The notes under the pieces: generated by a model
The model's database searches: none
What the model was told of the DNA's origin: nothing
The model's input: only the letters and a program-made list of their open reading frames with translations
NCBI GenBank assembly: GCA_014190535.1
Contig: BJGO01000005.1
Coordinates: 1 to 33,095, forward strand
Direction: 5' to 3'
DNA: 33,095 nucleotides
From: Bacteroidota bacterium
Lineage (GTDB): Bacteria > Bacteroidota > Bacteroidia > Chitinophagales > UBA10324
Translations under genes and position numbers: made by a program
Shown here: one piece after another, positions 1 through 9,605 of the stretch
How positions within the stretch are numbered: position 1 is the first letter of the stretch
Layout of the letters: each line of letters begins with the position of its first letter

Positions 1-243
1 CCAATCAGCAATCTGGCTGTCGTACTGAGTAAGTAACATTACACCACCAACCAAGAGCCCGGCCGCGGCAAATTGCGCGGGTTTCCATTTTAAGGGAGCT
101 TTAACAATATGTTTCGTGTCGGTGATGTAAGAACGGGCATACAACATATTGGATTTACAGGTACCAATATCCTGCGCATAAATATCAAATCCGTTTATTA
201 ATGAAATTAAGGCGAACAGCCCTGGAATAAATTTGTTAAACAT
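1..243 (-). CDS. N-terminal part of a secreted/membrane protein running off the left edge, possibly PAP2-like phosphatase
   Basis: Open minus frame from ATG at 243: MFNKFIPGLFALISLINGFDIYAQDIGTCKSNMLYARSYITDTKHIVKAPLKWKPAQFAAAGLLVGGVMLLTQYDSQIADW; signal peptide followed by a hydrophobic segment. Family assignment is tentative. Confidence 0.6.
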   Translation of the reverse strand, partial: MFNKFIPGLFALISLINGFDIYAQDIGTCKSNMLYARSYITDTKHIVKAPLKWKPAQFAAAGLLVGGVMLLTQYDSQIADW

Positions 244-251
244 TAACTCAA

Positions 252-722
252 ATGTCGAACATGAAAATCGAAAAATTTAATATTCGCGTGTATGGTTTGT
301 TATTTAATCGCAACAACGAAGTACTCGTGGTAGATGAAGAGGAGTATGGATTGCGTTTTACCAAGTTTCCCGGAGGTGGTCTGGAGTTTGGAGAAGGTCT
401 GCACGATGGGCTAAAGAGAGAATGGATGGAAGAACTGCAAACTGAAGTTGATATTGTGCGGCACCTGTATACAACAGACTTCTTTCAAGCCTCGGCATTT
501 AATCCCGGGCATCAACTAATTAGCATCTATTATGAGGTAAAACTAATCAGACCTATAGAGGCAACCATTCATATACATCCATTTTCTTTCAGTGATACGA
601 CAACCGAAAAACTCTGCTTCCGTTGGGCACAAGTTAGTGACTCACTCCTTAAACAACTCACTTTTCCTATAGACAAATTAGTGGCAGAGCAATTTGTTGA
701 CACCATTAAAAACGATATTTAA
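252..722 (+). CDS. NUDIX hydrolase
   Basis: Nudix box GGGLEFGEGLHDGLKREWMEEL in a 156-aa ORF. Confidence 0.9.
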   Translation: MSNMKIEKFNIRVYGLLFNRNNEVLVVDEEEYGLRFTKFPGGGLEFGEGLHDGLKREWMEELQTEVDIVRHLYTTDFFQASAFNPGHQLISIYYEVKLIRPIEATIHIHPFSFSDTTTEKLCFRWAQVSDSLLKQLTFPIDKLVAEQFVDTIKNDI

Positions 723-739
723 TCCAAGAACAGTTACCG

Positions 740-3631
740 TTATTGTATAACTATTTTTCCGTGTCTCATGTCGTGGCCTTCATATAACTTGATCAGATAA
801 ACTCCGGATGGCAGATTATGATCCAATACAATTTCCCGGTCAATGATTCCTTCTTCAACGCTGACATTTTGGTAATACAGCAACTTACCTACGATATCCG
901 TTATGACAACATTACAGGTACTATAATTCCAATGTTCAGCATATAAATTAAACCGGCCCTTATTAGGGTTAGGATATATCGTGAGTGGGTTTTCCAATAT
1001 TGGATCGGTCTCTTCATCAGCAACCAGTTCATCCATTCGATTTATATTGTTAACTGTAATTTCTGATGAGAATGGTGAAAAGGTATTTGATGTGCATTTT
1101 GTTCTGATGCGGACTTGGTAAGCCACACCAACTTCAAATGTTTGATCAATGATATTTTTTGAGCAACACGAACTGCTGTTCACCGCAATCGTTTGCCAGT
1201 TATTCGTTCCTGCTTTTTTATATTGAATACGGTACTGAACTGCCCCTGAAACCGATTCCCAATTGACAACAAGTTTATTGGCCGCAGTAAAAATAGCTTG
1301 AAGATTTGATGGAGCCTCACAGGAACTGATGGTCAAAAATTTGATGATATTTGACTTTATACTATTTGCTGGCGTATTGCCCGAACAAAATGTTTTAAGC
1401 TGAACTTCATAATCGTGACCGGGAACCAAGCCGGTAAGTGTCGTGGATATTGCGGGGGCATTTACAGTTACAACTTTCTCAATATTAGTAATTAAGTCTT
1501 TGTAAAATACCTTAAAGGTGCTGGCACAGGTATTGGCATCCCAATTAATGGTTGCTTTGTTCTTTGTAATGCCTGTGGCTTTAGCTAGATAGGTTACCGG
1601 ACAACCACAGGTTGGCGCTGAGCATCCATCAGAGGACAGCATTTCTTTTCTGAATCCATTTACAGGATCAAATAACGCCAATGCTCTTTCTTTCTGCCCT
1701 TCTGTTAATAATGCAATACATTCATCTTTATTATAATTCATGATGTTATTGGTCATAGTGCCGTGCTTATATGGTCTGTAGGCATCTATAAGCTGTGTAG
1801 CCGTACAAAAAACCAATCTGTCGCCTCTAACATCAACCCCGGTTACACTATTTGACGTAATCGAAGGATGCAAGGCTGTAGGTATAACTTTAGTGAATAG
1901 CTCAGGTGTGGATTCATCACCGGCATTCTGTAAACTATCCGCATGAAAAACTATTAGTCCATTACCTGCACCAACATAAATGTCGTTGTTATTTAGGGTA
2001 AACATCGTATTTCGATTTACAGCTTCCCCTACACTAAATGCAGTTGAGTTGTTTGGGTTTATTCGCCAGGTGAATGTGCTGTTGTTATCGAATACTTTTA
2101 TGCCTATACCTGAATTAAATCCAACCCATACTCGCCCCTGATCATCGGTCGTAATTCCTCGTATAAGAAAGTTATTACCAAACTCAGCAACGATATCATC
2201 GAGGCTCAAATTTGTACAAACACCATTTTGTAATTTAATGATATAAGGATTGTCACATCCGTTATTGCAACTTTTATCTACACCGAAATAGGTTACCTGA
2301 TTGATTTTATCTCTGTGTGATATGAGAAAACGAATATCGGTGGCAATTTGGGGATAGCAGGCAGTAGCCTGTGGTATATAGAAAGGAACTGTAATTAATC
2401 CGGCATCACCCTGATCGGTATTACCCGCAGTTAAACTCTGACCATTTGCTATCCAGGCATCATTATTTTCATCTATAGAAATGTCATTTACAAATCTTGA
2501 GTTTAATCCATCGGAGTTAGAAAAGAAATTATTTTCGACTAGTGAACTTTGATTAGTTGTTGGCTCAAAAATATAGACTCCTCCTGCTGTAGCTAATGCG
2601 CCCTCTTTGCCCGCTGCAATCCAAATCAAACCCGATTGATCAATCTCTATATCCCTGATTTGATAATCTTGTAAAAATAATTCAGAGGGGAAATTTCCAA
2701 ACTTGTATCTAAATCCTGAATTCTGAGTTCCGAATAAAATATTGTTATCATCGGTAATACGAACATTTCTTAACCCGGTACCTGATTCTAGTATTCCATT
2801 GAACGTACATCCCTCAACCTCACCCTGAGGACAATTAAACTGAGCACCCGCTTGAACCGGCGTATCATCAACTTCATCTGAGGAGCAAGGATTTACACCA
2901 AAGGTGTGTATCAAACTCATCCAATGACCAATCTCATGGCTGGCAGCAACCCCTAAATTAAACGTTGGCAATTCAGATCCTATTCCGAATGCGATATATT
3001 CTATTACCGGACCATCCTTGATGAACTCGTTCGTTGATCCCGGCACCAGGTTGAGTCCTATCGTGGATCCATCGATTTCCGGAACCACATACAGGTTAAG
3101 ATAATGAAGCGGGTCCCATTGTTTTGAACCCTCAAGTTCGGTTAACCACTTACCTGAAAGATCGCCAATGAAATTACAATTAGGTACTTTTTTTCTGATA
3201 ATGCCGGTAGTAGGCCCGCCGTCGGGATTTCTGGAGGCCAGACAGAACTGTATATCAAAATCTGCGGCAGCATTGGATTTGTAAAAAGGATGTGTTGTTT
3301 CAATTCTCGGATTTAATTTATTGTAATCCTGATTTAAACCTTCAAGTTGAGATACTATTCGTTCATTAAGAATATTAGCCTCCGGTACGGCATCACAATA
3401 AAGCACGTGTACGACAACAGGTATTGTAATGATATTACGTGAGCCGTTTTTACCTCTATTCTCTTTAATAATATGTTGAATTGTTTTTTCAAATTCCTTG
3501 TGCCATAACTCATATTCCGGCTTGCCTATTTGCTCGCGAATGATCTCATCTACACCGCAAGGCTGTTGTTGTTGTGCGTTAAGTTGAAAACCAGCAACAA
3601 CCATTAATAGTAAAAAGAATAAATATTTCAT
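740..3631 (-). CDS. Secreted M43 (pappalysin/cytophagalysin-like) metalloprotease with beta-propeller-like insert, two FN3 domains and T9SS type A sorting domain
   Basis: Signal peptide; zinc motif HEIGHWMSLIH; DDTPVQ; Met-turn NNIMNY followed by LLTEGQKERAL; FN3-like CEAPSNLQA...; C-terminal YPNPNKGRFNLY...GVYLIKLYEG tail. Confidence 0.88.
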   Translation of the reverse strand: MKYLFFLLLMVVAGFQLNAQQQQPCGVDEIIREQIGKPEYELWHKEFEKTIQHIIKENRGKNGSRNIITIPVVVHVLYCDAVPEANILNERIVSQLEGLNQDYNKLNPRIETTHPFYKSNAAADFDIQFCLASRNPDGGPTTGIIRKKVPNCNFIGDLSGKWLTELEGSKQWDPLHYLNLYVVPEIDGSTIGLNLVPGSTNEFIKDGPVIEYIAFGIGSELPTFNLGVAASHEIGHWMSLIHTFGVNPCSSDEVDDTPVQAGAQFNCPQGEVEGCTFNGILESGTGLRNVRITDDNNILFGTQNSGFRYKFGNFPSELFLQDYQIRDIEIDQSGLIWIAAGKEGALATAGGVYIFEPTTNQSSLVENNFFSNSDGLNSRFVNDISIDENNDAWIANGQSLTAGNTDQGDAGLITVPFYIPQATACYPQIATDIRFLISHRDKINQVTYFGVDKSCNNGCDNPYIIKLQNGVCTNLSLDDIVAEFGNNFLIRGITTDDQGRVWVGFNSGIGIKVFDNNSTFTWRINPNNSTAFSVGEAVNRNTMFTLNNNDIYVGAGNGLIVFHADSLQNAGDESTPELFTKVIPTALHPSITSNSVTGVDVRGDRLVFCTATQLIDAYRPYKHGTMTNNIMNYNKDECIALLTEGQKERALALFDPVNGFRKEMLSSDGCSAPTCGCPVTYLAKATGITKNKATINWDANTCASTFKVFYKDLITNIEKVVTVNAPAISTTLTGLVPGHDYEVQLKTFCSGNTPANSIKSNIIKFLTISSCEAPSNLQAIFTAANKLVVNWESVSGAVQYRIQYKKAGTNNWQTIAVNSSSCCSKNIIDQTFEVGVAYQVRIRTKCTSNTFSPFSSEITVNNINRMDELVADEETDPILENPLTIYPNPNKGRFNLYAEHWNYSTCNVVITDIVGKLLYYQNVSVEEGIIDREIVLDHNLPSGVYLIKLYEGHDMRHGKIVIQ

Positions 3632-3648
3632 TTTGTTAATTATTTCTG

Positions 3649-3656
3649 CAAATGTA
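3649..3656 (-). promoter_or_regulatory. Candidate Bacteroidota -7 box (TACATTTG) upstream of the M43 protease gene
   Basis: Exact TAnnTTTG match on the minus strand 17 nt before the ATG; no clear -33 TTTG was seen. Confidence 0.3.
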
Positions 3657-3688
3657 ATTTTTGATATTAAACCGATACATCACTAATT

Positions 3689-5338
3689 CTAGTGATATGT
3701 TTTCTTTACCATCTTCAGGGTTAATAAATTGAGTGCATTGGGTGATAATCCAACAATATTATGCTGTACGAAGTCTAAGGTTTCATCATAGTACAAAGGA
3801 ATGAGTGCCTGCTCTTCAGAAAGTATACGGTCCATATCCATATAGGTCTGATATCGCAAGGTATCGTCAGATTGCATCATACTCAGGTTATATTTAACAT
3901 CGAATTCCCTGTTTCTGAATCGGGTGTAATTCGGCGGGGCCGCATACCCACCATAGCAGACGGCAAGAAAACTTTCCGGATCGGGATAATCGGCAATCCA
4001 CGAGGCTTTGAAAAGTAACACATCACCCTTTACCATCCGCTCATTTAATGCTTTCCCCTGCATCACCTCTACACGCATAGTAATACCGGCCTGTTTTAGC
4101 TGATTGGCAATAAAAAGACACAAGGCCTCATTGGCCGAATTACAGGCTACTACGATTTCAGGGAGCGGATGCGTTGCATCATATCCACTTTCCTTGAGCA
4201 GAGCTCGTGCCGCATCAACATCATAAGCATCAACAGGCAACTGCCCGGTCCGATATCCGGCAATACCGGGAGCCACAAAACCATGTAAAGCGGGCAGGCC
4301 AACACCATTTCGCAGATAAGTAATTAGTTCCTTTTTATGGATTGCTTTATTGATAGCTTTTCTGATACGCACATCGGCAAGGGGGCTATTCGTTTTTGAT
4401 GCCAGTTCCAGATTAACACCGAAATACTCGGTATTTAAATATGGCTTCCTGATTAGCCGAAACCTATTCTGATAGGGAGCCCTAAGTTGACCTGACTTGG
4501 TAAGCACTTCATCTTTAAGTCCGGCGTCCAAATCAACAATTACATCCAACTCATTCAGTTTGAATTTTAAAAACTCGGTTGCCTTACTGTCAATAAATGA
4601 AATACGCACGGCATCGAGATATGGTAAGCGATTGCCCTGTTGATCCCGTTCAAAATAATTCATATTTTTTTTGAGCACCATTAACTCGCCTTCGCGCCAA
4701 AAACTAAATCGAAAAGGGCCTGTGCCAACGGGATGCGCTCTGAACTGTTTTCCATACTTCTCCACGGCCTCTTGAGGCACAATAAAGCAATACTGCATGG
4801 TAAGAATACCCGGCAAGGCCGGGAAGGGACGCAATAAACGAATCTCAACGGTTGAATCATTCAGCGCAACAAAGGGGTGCGTTGGATCAACTTTATCATT
4901 AAAGACCCAGGCACCTTTTGCCGCAGTCTTCGGATCGATCAAACGTTTGAATGAGTAAACCACATCGCCGGCATTAAATCGTCGGCCTTTATGTGACGCA
5001 AAACAGGAGTCATCGTGAAAAAACACATCCGTGCGCAAGTGAAAGGTGTAGCGCTTTCCATCGTCGCTTATCTGATAGGAACGCGCCAGAGCGGGTATTA
5101 CATTCAGATTGCTATCTGTCTCCAGCAGTCCATTGTAAATCTGATTGACCACCCAGATATTGGATTGCAAACTGGCAAAGGCCGGATCGGTAGAACTTAC
5201 GCCTGATGCCTGATTATAATTGAATATGTGGCGTTGATCGCGCCACGCATCATTATGGCATGCGCAGAAGAGCAAGGCCAAAAAACAGAACAGGTAGGTG
5301 TAGTGTCTATACTTCAATGCCCGTAAATCTAATGACAC
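3689..5338 (-). CDS. ABC transporter substrate-binding lipoprotein, family 5 (OppA/DppA-like)
   Basis: Lipobox-like LFCAC; YEFKR-type features (GDVVYSFKRLIDP, HPVGTGPFRF, DVRIRKAINKAI, LIPLYYDETLDFV). Confidence 0.92.
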   Translation of the reverse strand: MSLDLRALKYRHYTYLFCFLALLFCACHNDAWRDQRHIFNYNQASGVSSTDPAFASLQSNIWVVNQIYNGLLETDSNLNVIPALARSYQISDDGKRYTFHLRTDVFFHDDSCFASHKGRRFNAGDVVYSFKRLIDPKTAAKGAWVFNDKVDPTHPFVALNDSTVEIRLLRPFPALPGILTMQYCFIVPQEAVEKYGKQFRAHPVGTGPFRFSFWREGELMVLKKNMNYFERDQQGNRLPYLDAVRISFIDSKATEFLKFKLNELDVIVDLDAGLKDEVLTKSGQLRAPYQNRFRLIRKPYLNTEYFGVNLELASKTNSPLADVRIRKAINKAIHKKELITYLRNGVGLPALHGFVAPGIAGYRTGQLPVDAYDVDAARALLKESGYDATHPLPEIVVACNSANEALCLFIANQLKQAGITMRVEVMQGKALNERMVKGDVLLFKASWIADYPDPESFLAVCYGGYAAPPNYTRFRNREFDVKYNLSMMQSDDTLRYQTYMDMDRILSEEQALIPLYYDETLDFVQHNIVGLSPNALNLLTLKMVKKTYH

Positions 5339-5456
5339 AAGATCGGCTGAAGTGAATTAAGAATCAACAGAACAGGCCTGATTGTATGACGAATTATTTG
5401 TGTATAATTTGTTAGTAAAGAAAAGCGCGTAAACACTTCAATTGCCTGCGTTATGG

Positions 5457-5464
5457 TATCTTTG
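5457..5464 (+). promoter_or_regulatory. Candidate -7 box (TATCTTTG) of the parA operon promoter
   Basis: Exact TAnnTTTG 52 nt upstream of the parA ATG; the -33 element is unclear (a TTG at 5442 is only 12 nt away). Confidence 0.4.
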
Positions 5465-5516
5465 AAGCATCTGAAAAATAAAGCACTACAGCACATTTAA
5501 ATAACCAAAAATCATC

Positions 5517-6332
5517 ATGGGAAAAGTAATATCCATTGCCAACCAAAAAGGCGGAGTTGGTAAAACGACAACAGCAATTAACCTTGCCGCAAGTTTTGCC
5601 GTTTTTGAATACAAAACACTGATTATTGACGCAGACCCTCAGGCAAACGCCACCTCCGGTTTAGGTATCGATCCCAAACAGAAGCATAACAGTATTTATG
5701 AATGTCTGATTAACGAAGTGGATATACACGATGCCATTCAGCATACCGATGTTCCCTTCCTCGACATCATTCCTGCTCACCTCGATCTGGTGGGTGCAGA
5801 GATTGAACTGATTAATCATCCGAACCGTGAACATATCATGAAATCTGTAATCGAGGCAATCAAAAAAGATTATCAATTCATCATCATCGATTGTTCCCCT
5901 TCGCTTGGTTTAATTACTGTAAATGCACTCACCGCATCTGACTCTGTTTTAATTCCGGTACAATGTGAGTACTTCGCCCTGGAAGGATTAGGCAAGTTAC
6001 TGAATACGATTAAAATCGTTCAGAGTCGCCTGAATAATCAGCTGCAGATTGAAGGCATACTGCTTACTATGTTTGATACCAGACTTCGTTTATCGAATCA
6101 GGTGGTGGAAGAAGTAAAGCGTCATTTTGGTAAACTGGCTTTCGATACTATTATTCACCGGGCAACACGAATCAGCGAGGCACCAAGTGTGGGCAAATCT
6201 GTTGTGATGTATGATGCTGAAAGTAAAGGCGCTACGAACTACCTTAACCTGGCACGTGAAGTACTGCAAAAGAATGAATTTACACAAATGAAGACTGCGG
6301 ATAAATACTTAGACTACGAAGAAAATGAATAA
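5517..6332 (+). CDS. parA: Chromosome-partitioning ATPase ParA/Soj
   Basis: Deviant Walker A KGGVGKTTTAINLA; DADPQANATSGLG; IIIDCSPSLGLITVNAL. Confidence 0.97.
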   Translation: MGKVISIANQKGGVGKTTTAINLAASFAVFEYKTLIIDADPQANATSGLGIDPKQKHNSIYECLINEVDIHDAIQHTDVPFLDIIPAHLDLVGAEIELINHPNREHIMKSVIEAIKKDYQFIIIDCSPSLGLITVNALTASDSVLIPVQCEYFALEGLGKLLNTIKIVQSRLNNQLQIEGILLTMFDTRLRLSNQVVEEVKRHFGKLAFDTIIHRATRISEAPSVGKSVVMYDAESKGATNYLNLAREVLQKNEFTQMKTADKYLDYEENE

Positions 6333-7212
6333 TAAAAAAGATGCCCTGGGTAAGGGAATTCGAGCATTGCTCGATAGTATTGACACATCGGCTCCTACAC
6401 AAAAAGAAGAAACTACTGTCACCTCCAACACGGTAAACGAGTTACCTCTTGAATTCATTGAAGTAAATCCATTTCAGCCCCGCGTTGATTTCGACGAAGC
6501 TCGGTTGAATGAACTGGCAGATTCCATCAAGATTCATGGCGTCATACAACCGATTACCGTTAAAAAGTTAAGCGCAAAAAAATATCAGTTGATCGCCGGT
6601 GAACGGCGCCTTCGTGCCTCCAAGATGGCGGGCTTAACAACAATCCCCGCGTTTATCCGTACAGCCAATGATCAGGAGATGCTTGAAATAGCCCTGATTG
6701 AAAATACACACCGTGAAGATCTGAATGCCCACGAAGTAGCCATCAACTACAAACGACTTATGGATGAATGTAATCTGACTCAGGAAGACCTTGCTGAACG
6801 AGTTGGTAAAGACCGAGCTACCGTGGCCAACTACCTGCGTCTGTTAAAACTGCCCCCCGACATTCAACTGGCTATCAAAAATAGAACGATCAGCATGACG
6901 CACGCCAGAGCAATCATCAGCATTGAAGACCCTGTTGCTCAACTGAGTTTATATAAAGATATTATCAGCAAAGATTTATCCGTACGTGCCGTAGAGCAAT
7001 TAGCCCGGGCCGCAAAACAAAACAAACGTAAAGCTCCTCAGCATTCAAGAGCATCGTTACCACACGATTTAAAACGTGTGCAGGACAAACTCGCTTCACA
7101 TCTGAGTACCCGTGTGATCCTGAAAAATAAGCGCGGAGGTCGCGGCGAGATTGTAATCACTTACTTCTCTGACGATGACTTACAGCGATTAGTAGACTTA
7201 ATGAACCTTTAA
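6325..7212 (+). CDS. parB: Chromosome-partitioning protein ParB/Spo0J
   Basis: GKGIRALL N-terminus; NPFQPRVDFDEARLNELADSIKIHGVIQPITV; LIAGERRLRASKMAG; HTH TQEDLAERVGKDRATVANYLRLLKLP; overlaps the parA end by 8 nt. Confidence 0.97.
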   Translation: MNNKKDALGKGIRALLDSIDTSAPTQKEETTVTSNTVNELPLEFIEVNPFQPRVDFDEARLNELADSIKIHGVIQPITVKKLSAKKYQLIAGERRLRASKMAGLTTIPAFIRTANDQEMLEIALIENTHREDLNAHEVAINYKRLMDECNLTQEDLAERVGKDRATVANYLRLLKLPPDIQLAIKNRTISMTHARAIISIEDPVAQLSLYKDIISKDLSVRAVEQLARAAKQNKRKAPQHSRASLPHDLKRVQDKLASHLSTRVILKNKRGGRGEIVITYFSDDDLQRLVDLMNL

Positions 7213-7222
7213 TCCTCTGCGA

Positions 7223-7801
7223 TTGTCGCGCTCATTACTTATAACTGCGATATTACTCACTGCATCACTGAACGTAGTGGCACAGACCATCACAGACAGT
7301 ACAACCATTAAAATACATTCTCCCAGAAAAGCGGCACTCTACTCAGCTGTATTACCGGGCTTCGGACAAGTATATAATAGAAAATACTGGAAAGTGCCTA
7401 TTGTTTATGGGGCGGGTGCAGTTGCCGGTTATATGATTTATTATAATGCCACAATAACCAACAAGCTGAATACAGCACTGCGATACAGGAAAGATGATGA
7501 TCCCGAAACCTCACTCGACAACTTCACCTTGCAACGATTCTGCGGAAAACAAAACATTGATCTGACCCTATTCGGGGATGATGAAATTGCTACGCTGAAA
7601 GATACGTATCGAAGGGATCTGGATCTATCAGTGCTCTTCGCCGTTGCGGTGTACGGATTAAATATTCTTGATGCCGTTGTAGATGCACACCTCTTTTCAT
7701 TCGATGTGAGCGAGGATCTAACTTTGCAGATCAAGCCGGCACCAATCACCGCAAGCACCGGAATTCATCCGGGACTAAGCATTAAATTTAGCTCCCGATG
7801 A
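7223..7801 (+). CDS. DUF5683-type membrane/secreted protein
   Basis: TTG start, signal peptide, SPRKAALYSAVLPGFGQVYNRKYWKVPIVYGAGAVAGYMIYYN motif and placement between parB and dapB. Confidence 0.82.
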   Translation: MSRSLLITAILLTASLNVVAQTITDSTTIKIHSPRKAALYSAVLPGFGQVYNRKYWKVPIVYGAGAVAGYMIYYNATITNKLNTALRYRKDDDPETSLDNFTLQRFCGKQNIDLTLFGDDEIATLKDTYRRDLDLSVLFAVAVYGLNILDAVVDAHLFSFDVSEDLTLQIKPAPITASTGIHPGLSIKFSSR

Positions 7802-8484
7802 ATATCGTACTAGCCGGTTATGGTAAAATGGGTAAAATGATTGAAGCGGCGCTTCAGAGAGAACATCAGCACAACATTGTTTTACGTATAAACTCATCCA
7901 ACAACGATCTGCTTCACAACCTAACCGATTACCGAGCCGATGTTGTTATTGATTTCAGCAAACCGGATGTTATCGAAGAAAACATCCGATTATATATACA
8001 ACAACAAATTCCCGCAGTAATTGGCACTACGGGTTGGTACCATCGCTTGGAAAAATGGAAAGCGCTTTGCGAAAAAGAACAAGGAGCGATACTTTGGGGA
8101 AGTAATTTCAGCATTGGTGTAAATTTATACTTCCGAATCGGACAATATGCGGCATCATTGCTGAAACATTATCCCGAGTATCAGGTGAGCATAACCGAAA
8201 CACATCATAAAAATAAATTAGATGCACCGAGCGGGACCGCTTTAATGCTGTCTCAATTCGTACGAACGGATCAACAAGGCACAGAAGTGCCGATTCAGTC
8301 AATTAGAGATGAGGATTCCATTGGACGTCACGAATTACATTATCAATCAATCTGCGATCAGATTACCTTAATCCATAACGCTACAAACCGTGAAGGTTTT
8401 GCATTGGGCAGTATCCGTGCCGCATCGTGGATAATTCATCATAAAGGCTTTCACAATTTTGCCGACATTTTCGAACAACTTTAA
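7798..8484 (+). CDS. dapB: 4-hydroxy-tetrahydrodipicolinate reductase
   Basis: MNIVLAGYGKMGKMIE; VIGTTGWY; ETHHKNKLDAPSGTAL; ATG overlaps the preceding stop (ATGA). Confidence 0.95.
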   Translation: MNIVLAGYGKMGKMIEAALQREHQHNIVLRINSSNNDLLHNLTDYRADVVIDFSKPDVIEENIRLYIQQQIPAVIGTTGWYHRLEKWKALCEKEQGAILWGSNFSIGVNLYFRIGQYAASLLKHYPEYQVSITETHHKNKLDAPSGTALMLSQFVRTDQQGTEVPIQSIRDEDSIGRHELHYQSICDQITLIHNATNREGFALGSIRAASWIIHHKGFHNFADIFEQL

Positions 8485-8516
8485 ACGATTAACTGAAATA
8501 AAAAATCATATCATTT

Positions 8517-9605
8517 ATGAACTGGAAATTCTGGAAACGTAAACCCAGCAACAAATCCAAATCCCGCGAATGGATAGAAGCATTGGTTTTTGCTGTTGTT
8601 GCAGCCACACTCATTCGTACTTTCATAGTTGAAGCGTATACCATACCAACACCCTCTATGGAAAAATCCTTGCTCGTTGGTGATTTTCTGTTTGTAAGCA
8701 AACTCAGCTATGGCGCAAGAATCCCCAACACGCCATTGTCTTTTCCGTTTGCACACAATACCATGCCCATATTTGGCGGCAACTCCTATCTGGAATGGAT
8801 TAAACTTGGCTATAACCGATTACCCGGATTTGGTGTTGTTGAGCGTAACGATGTCGTGGTATTTAATTATCCTATGGAAGATTTTCGTCCGGTTGACAAA
8901 AGAGAAAACTATATCAAGCGATGCGTTGGTGTACCGGGCGACACATTAGAAATCAGAGATGCCTCTGTATATATCAATGGTAAATTAAATTGGAAAGCAC
9001 CACAACGTCAGGAAGATTATCTGGTAACAACCAATGGCACACCGATCAACGACAAATTACTGCACGAACTCGACATCAGAGAGGGAGGACCTATTGGAAC
9101 ACCCGGTGTATATAATTTTCATCTAACGGATGAGCATGTAAAAAAACTTCGTGCCTTGTCTTCGGTAGTAAAGATAGAGCCTATGGTATTGCAAAAAGGA
9201 TTTAACCCTGAGGTGTTATTCCCCGGCGATGCCGAACACTTTCCCTACAATATTGATAACTACGGACCTATTGTGATTCCGGCAAAAGATGCCACAGTGC
9301 AACTTACCGTAAACAACATTGCATTGTATCGTCGCATCATCACCATTTACGAAGGGCATAAGCTGGAGGAAAGAGATGGTAAGTTCTTTATTGATGGAAG
9401 CGAAAAGTCAACCTATCAGTTTGCAATGGATTACTATTGGATGATGGGTGACAACCGGCATAATTCTGCCGACTCGCGCTATTGGGGCTTTGTACCGGAA
9501 GATCACATTGTAGGTAAAGCAAGCATTATTTGGATGAGCTGGGACAAATACGGTGGATTCTTCAATAAAATCCGTTACAGCCGCCTGTTGAATCTCATAC
9601 ACTAG
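8517..9605 (+). CDS. lepB: Signal peptidase I (S26)
   Basis: IPTPSMEKSLLVGDFLFVSKLSYG; KRCVGVPGDTLEI; MMGDNRHNSADSRYWGFVPEDHIVGKA. Confidence 0.96.
   Translation: MNWKFWKRKPSNKSKSREWIEALVFAVVAATLIRTFIVEAYTIPTPSMEKSLLVGDFLFVSKLSYGARIPNTPLSFPFAHNTMPIFGGNSYLEWIKLGYNRLPGFGVVERNDVVVFNYPMEDFRPVDKRENYIKRCVGVPGDTLEIRDASVYINGKLNWKAPQRQEDYLVTTNGTPINDKLLHELDIREGGPIGTPGVYNFHLTDEHVKKLRALSSVVKIEPMVLQKGFNPEVLFPGDAEHFPYNIDNYGPIVIPAKDATVQLTVNNIALYRRIITIYEGHKLEERDGKFFIDGSEKSTYQFAMDYYWMMGDNRHNSADSRYWGFVPEDHIVGKASIIWMSWDKYGGFFNKIRYSRLLNLIH

Noticed and set aside
3679-3696. ATCACTA-ATTC-TAGTGAT hairpin at the end of the substrate-binding protein gene
   Set aside because: Only 7 bp, AT-rich, no U-tract; too weak to call a terminator.
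5015-5206. 63-aa plus-strand ORF inside the substrate-binding protein gene
   Set aside because: Antisense to a confidently identified CDS with no supporting features.
5517-7212. parS site near parAB
   Set aside because: Looked for TGTTNCACGTGAAACA-like sequence; only a partial CACGTGAA at about 6252 inside parA, without the flanking half-sites.
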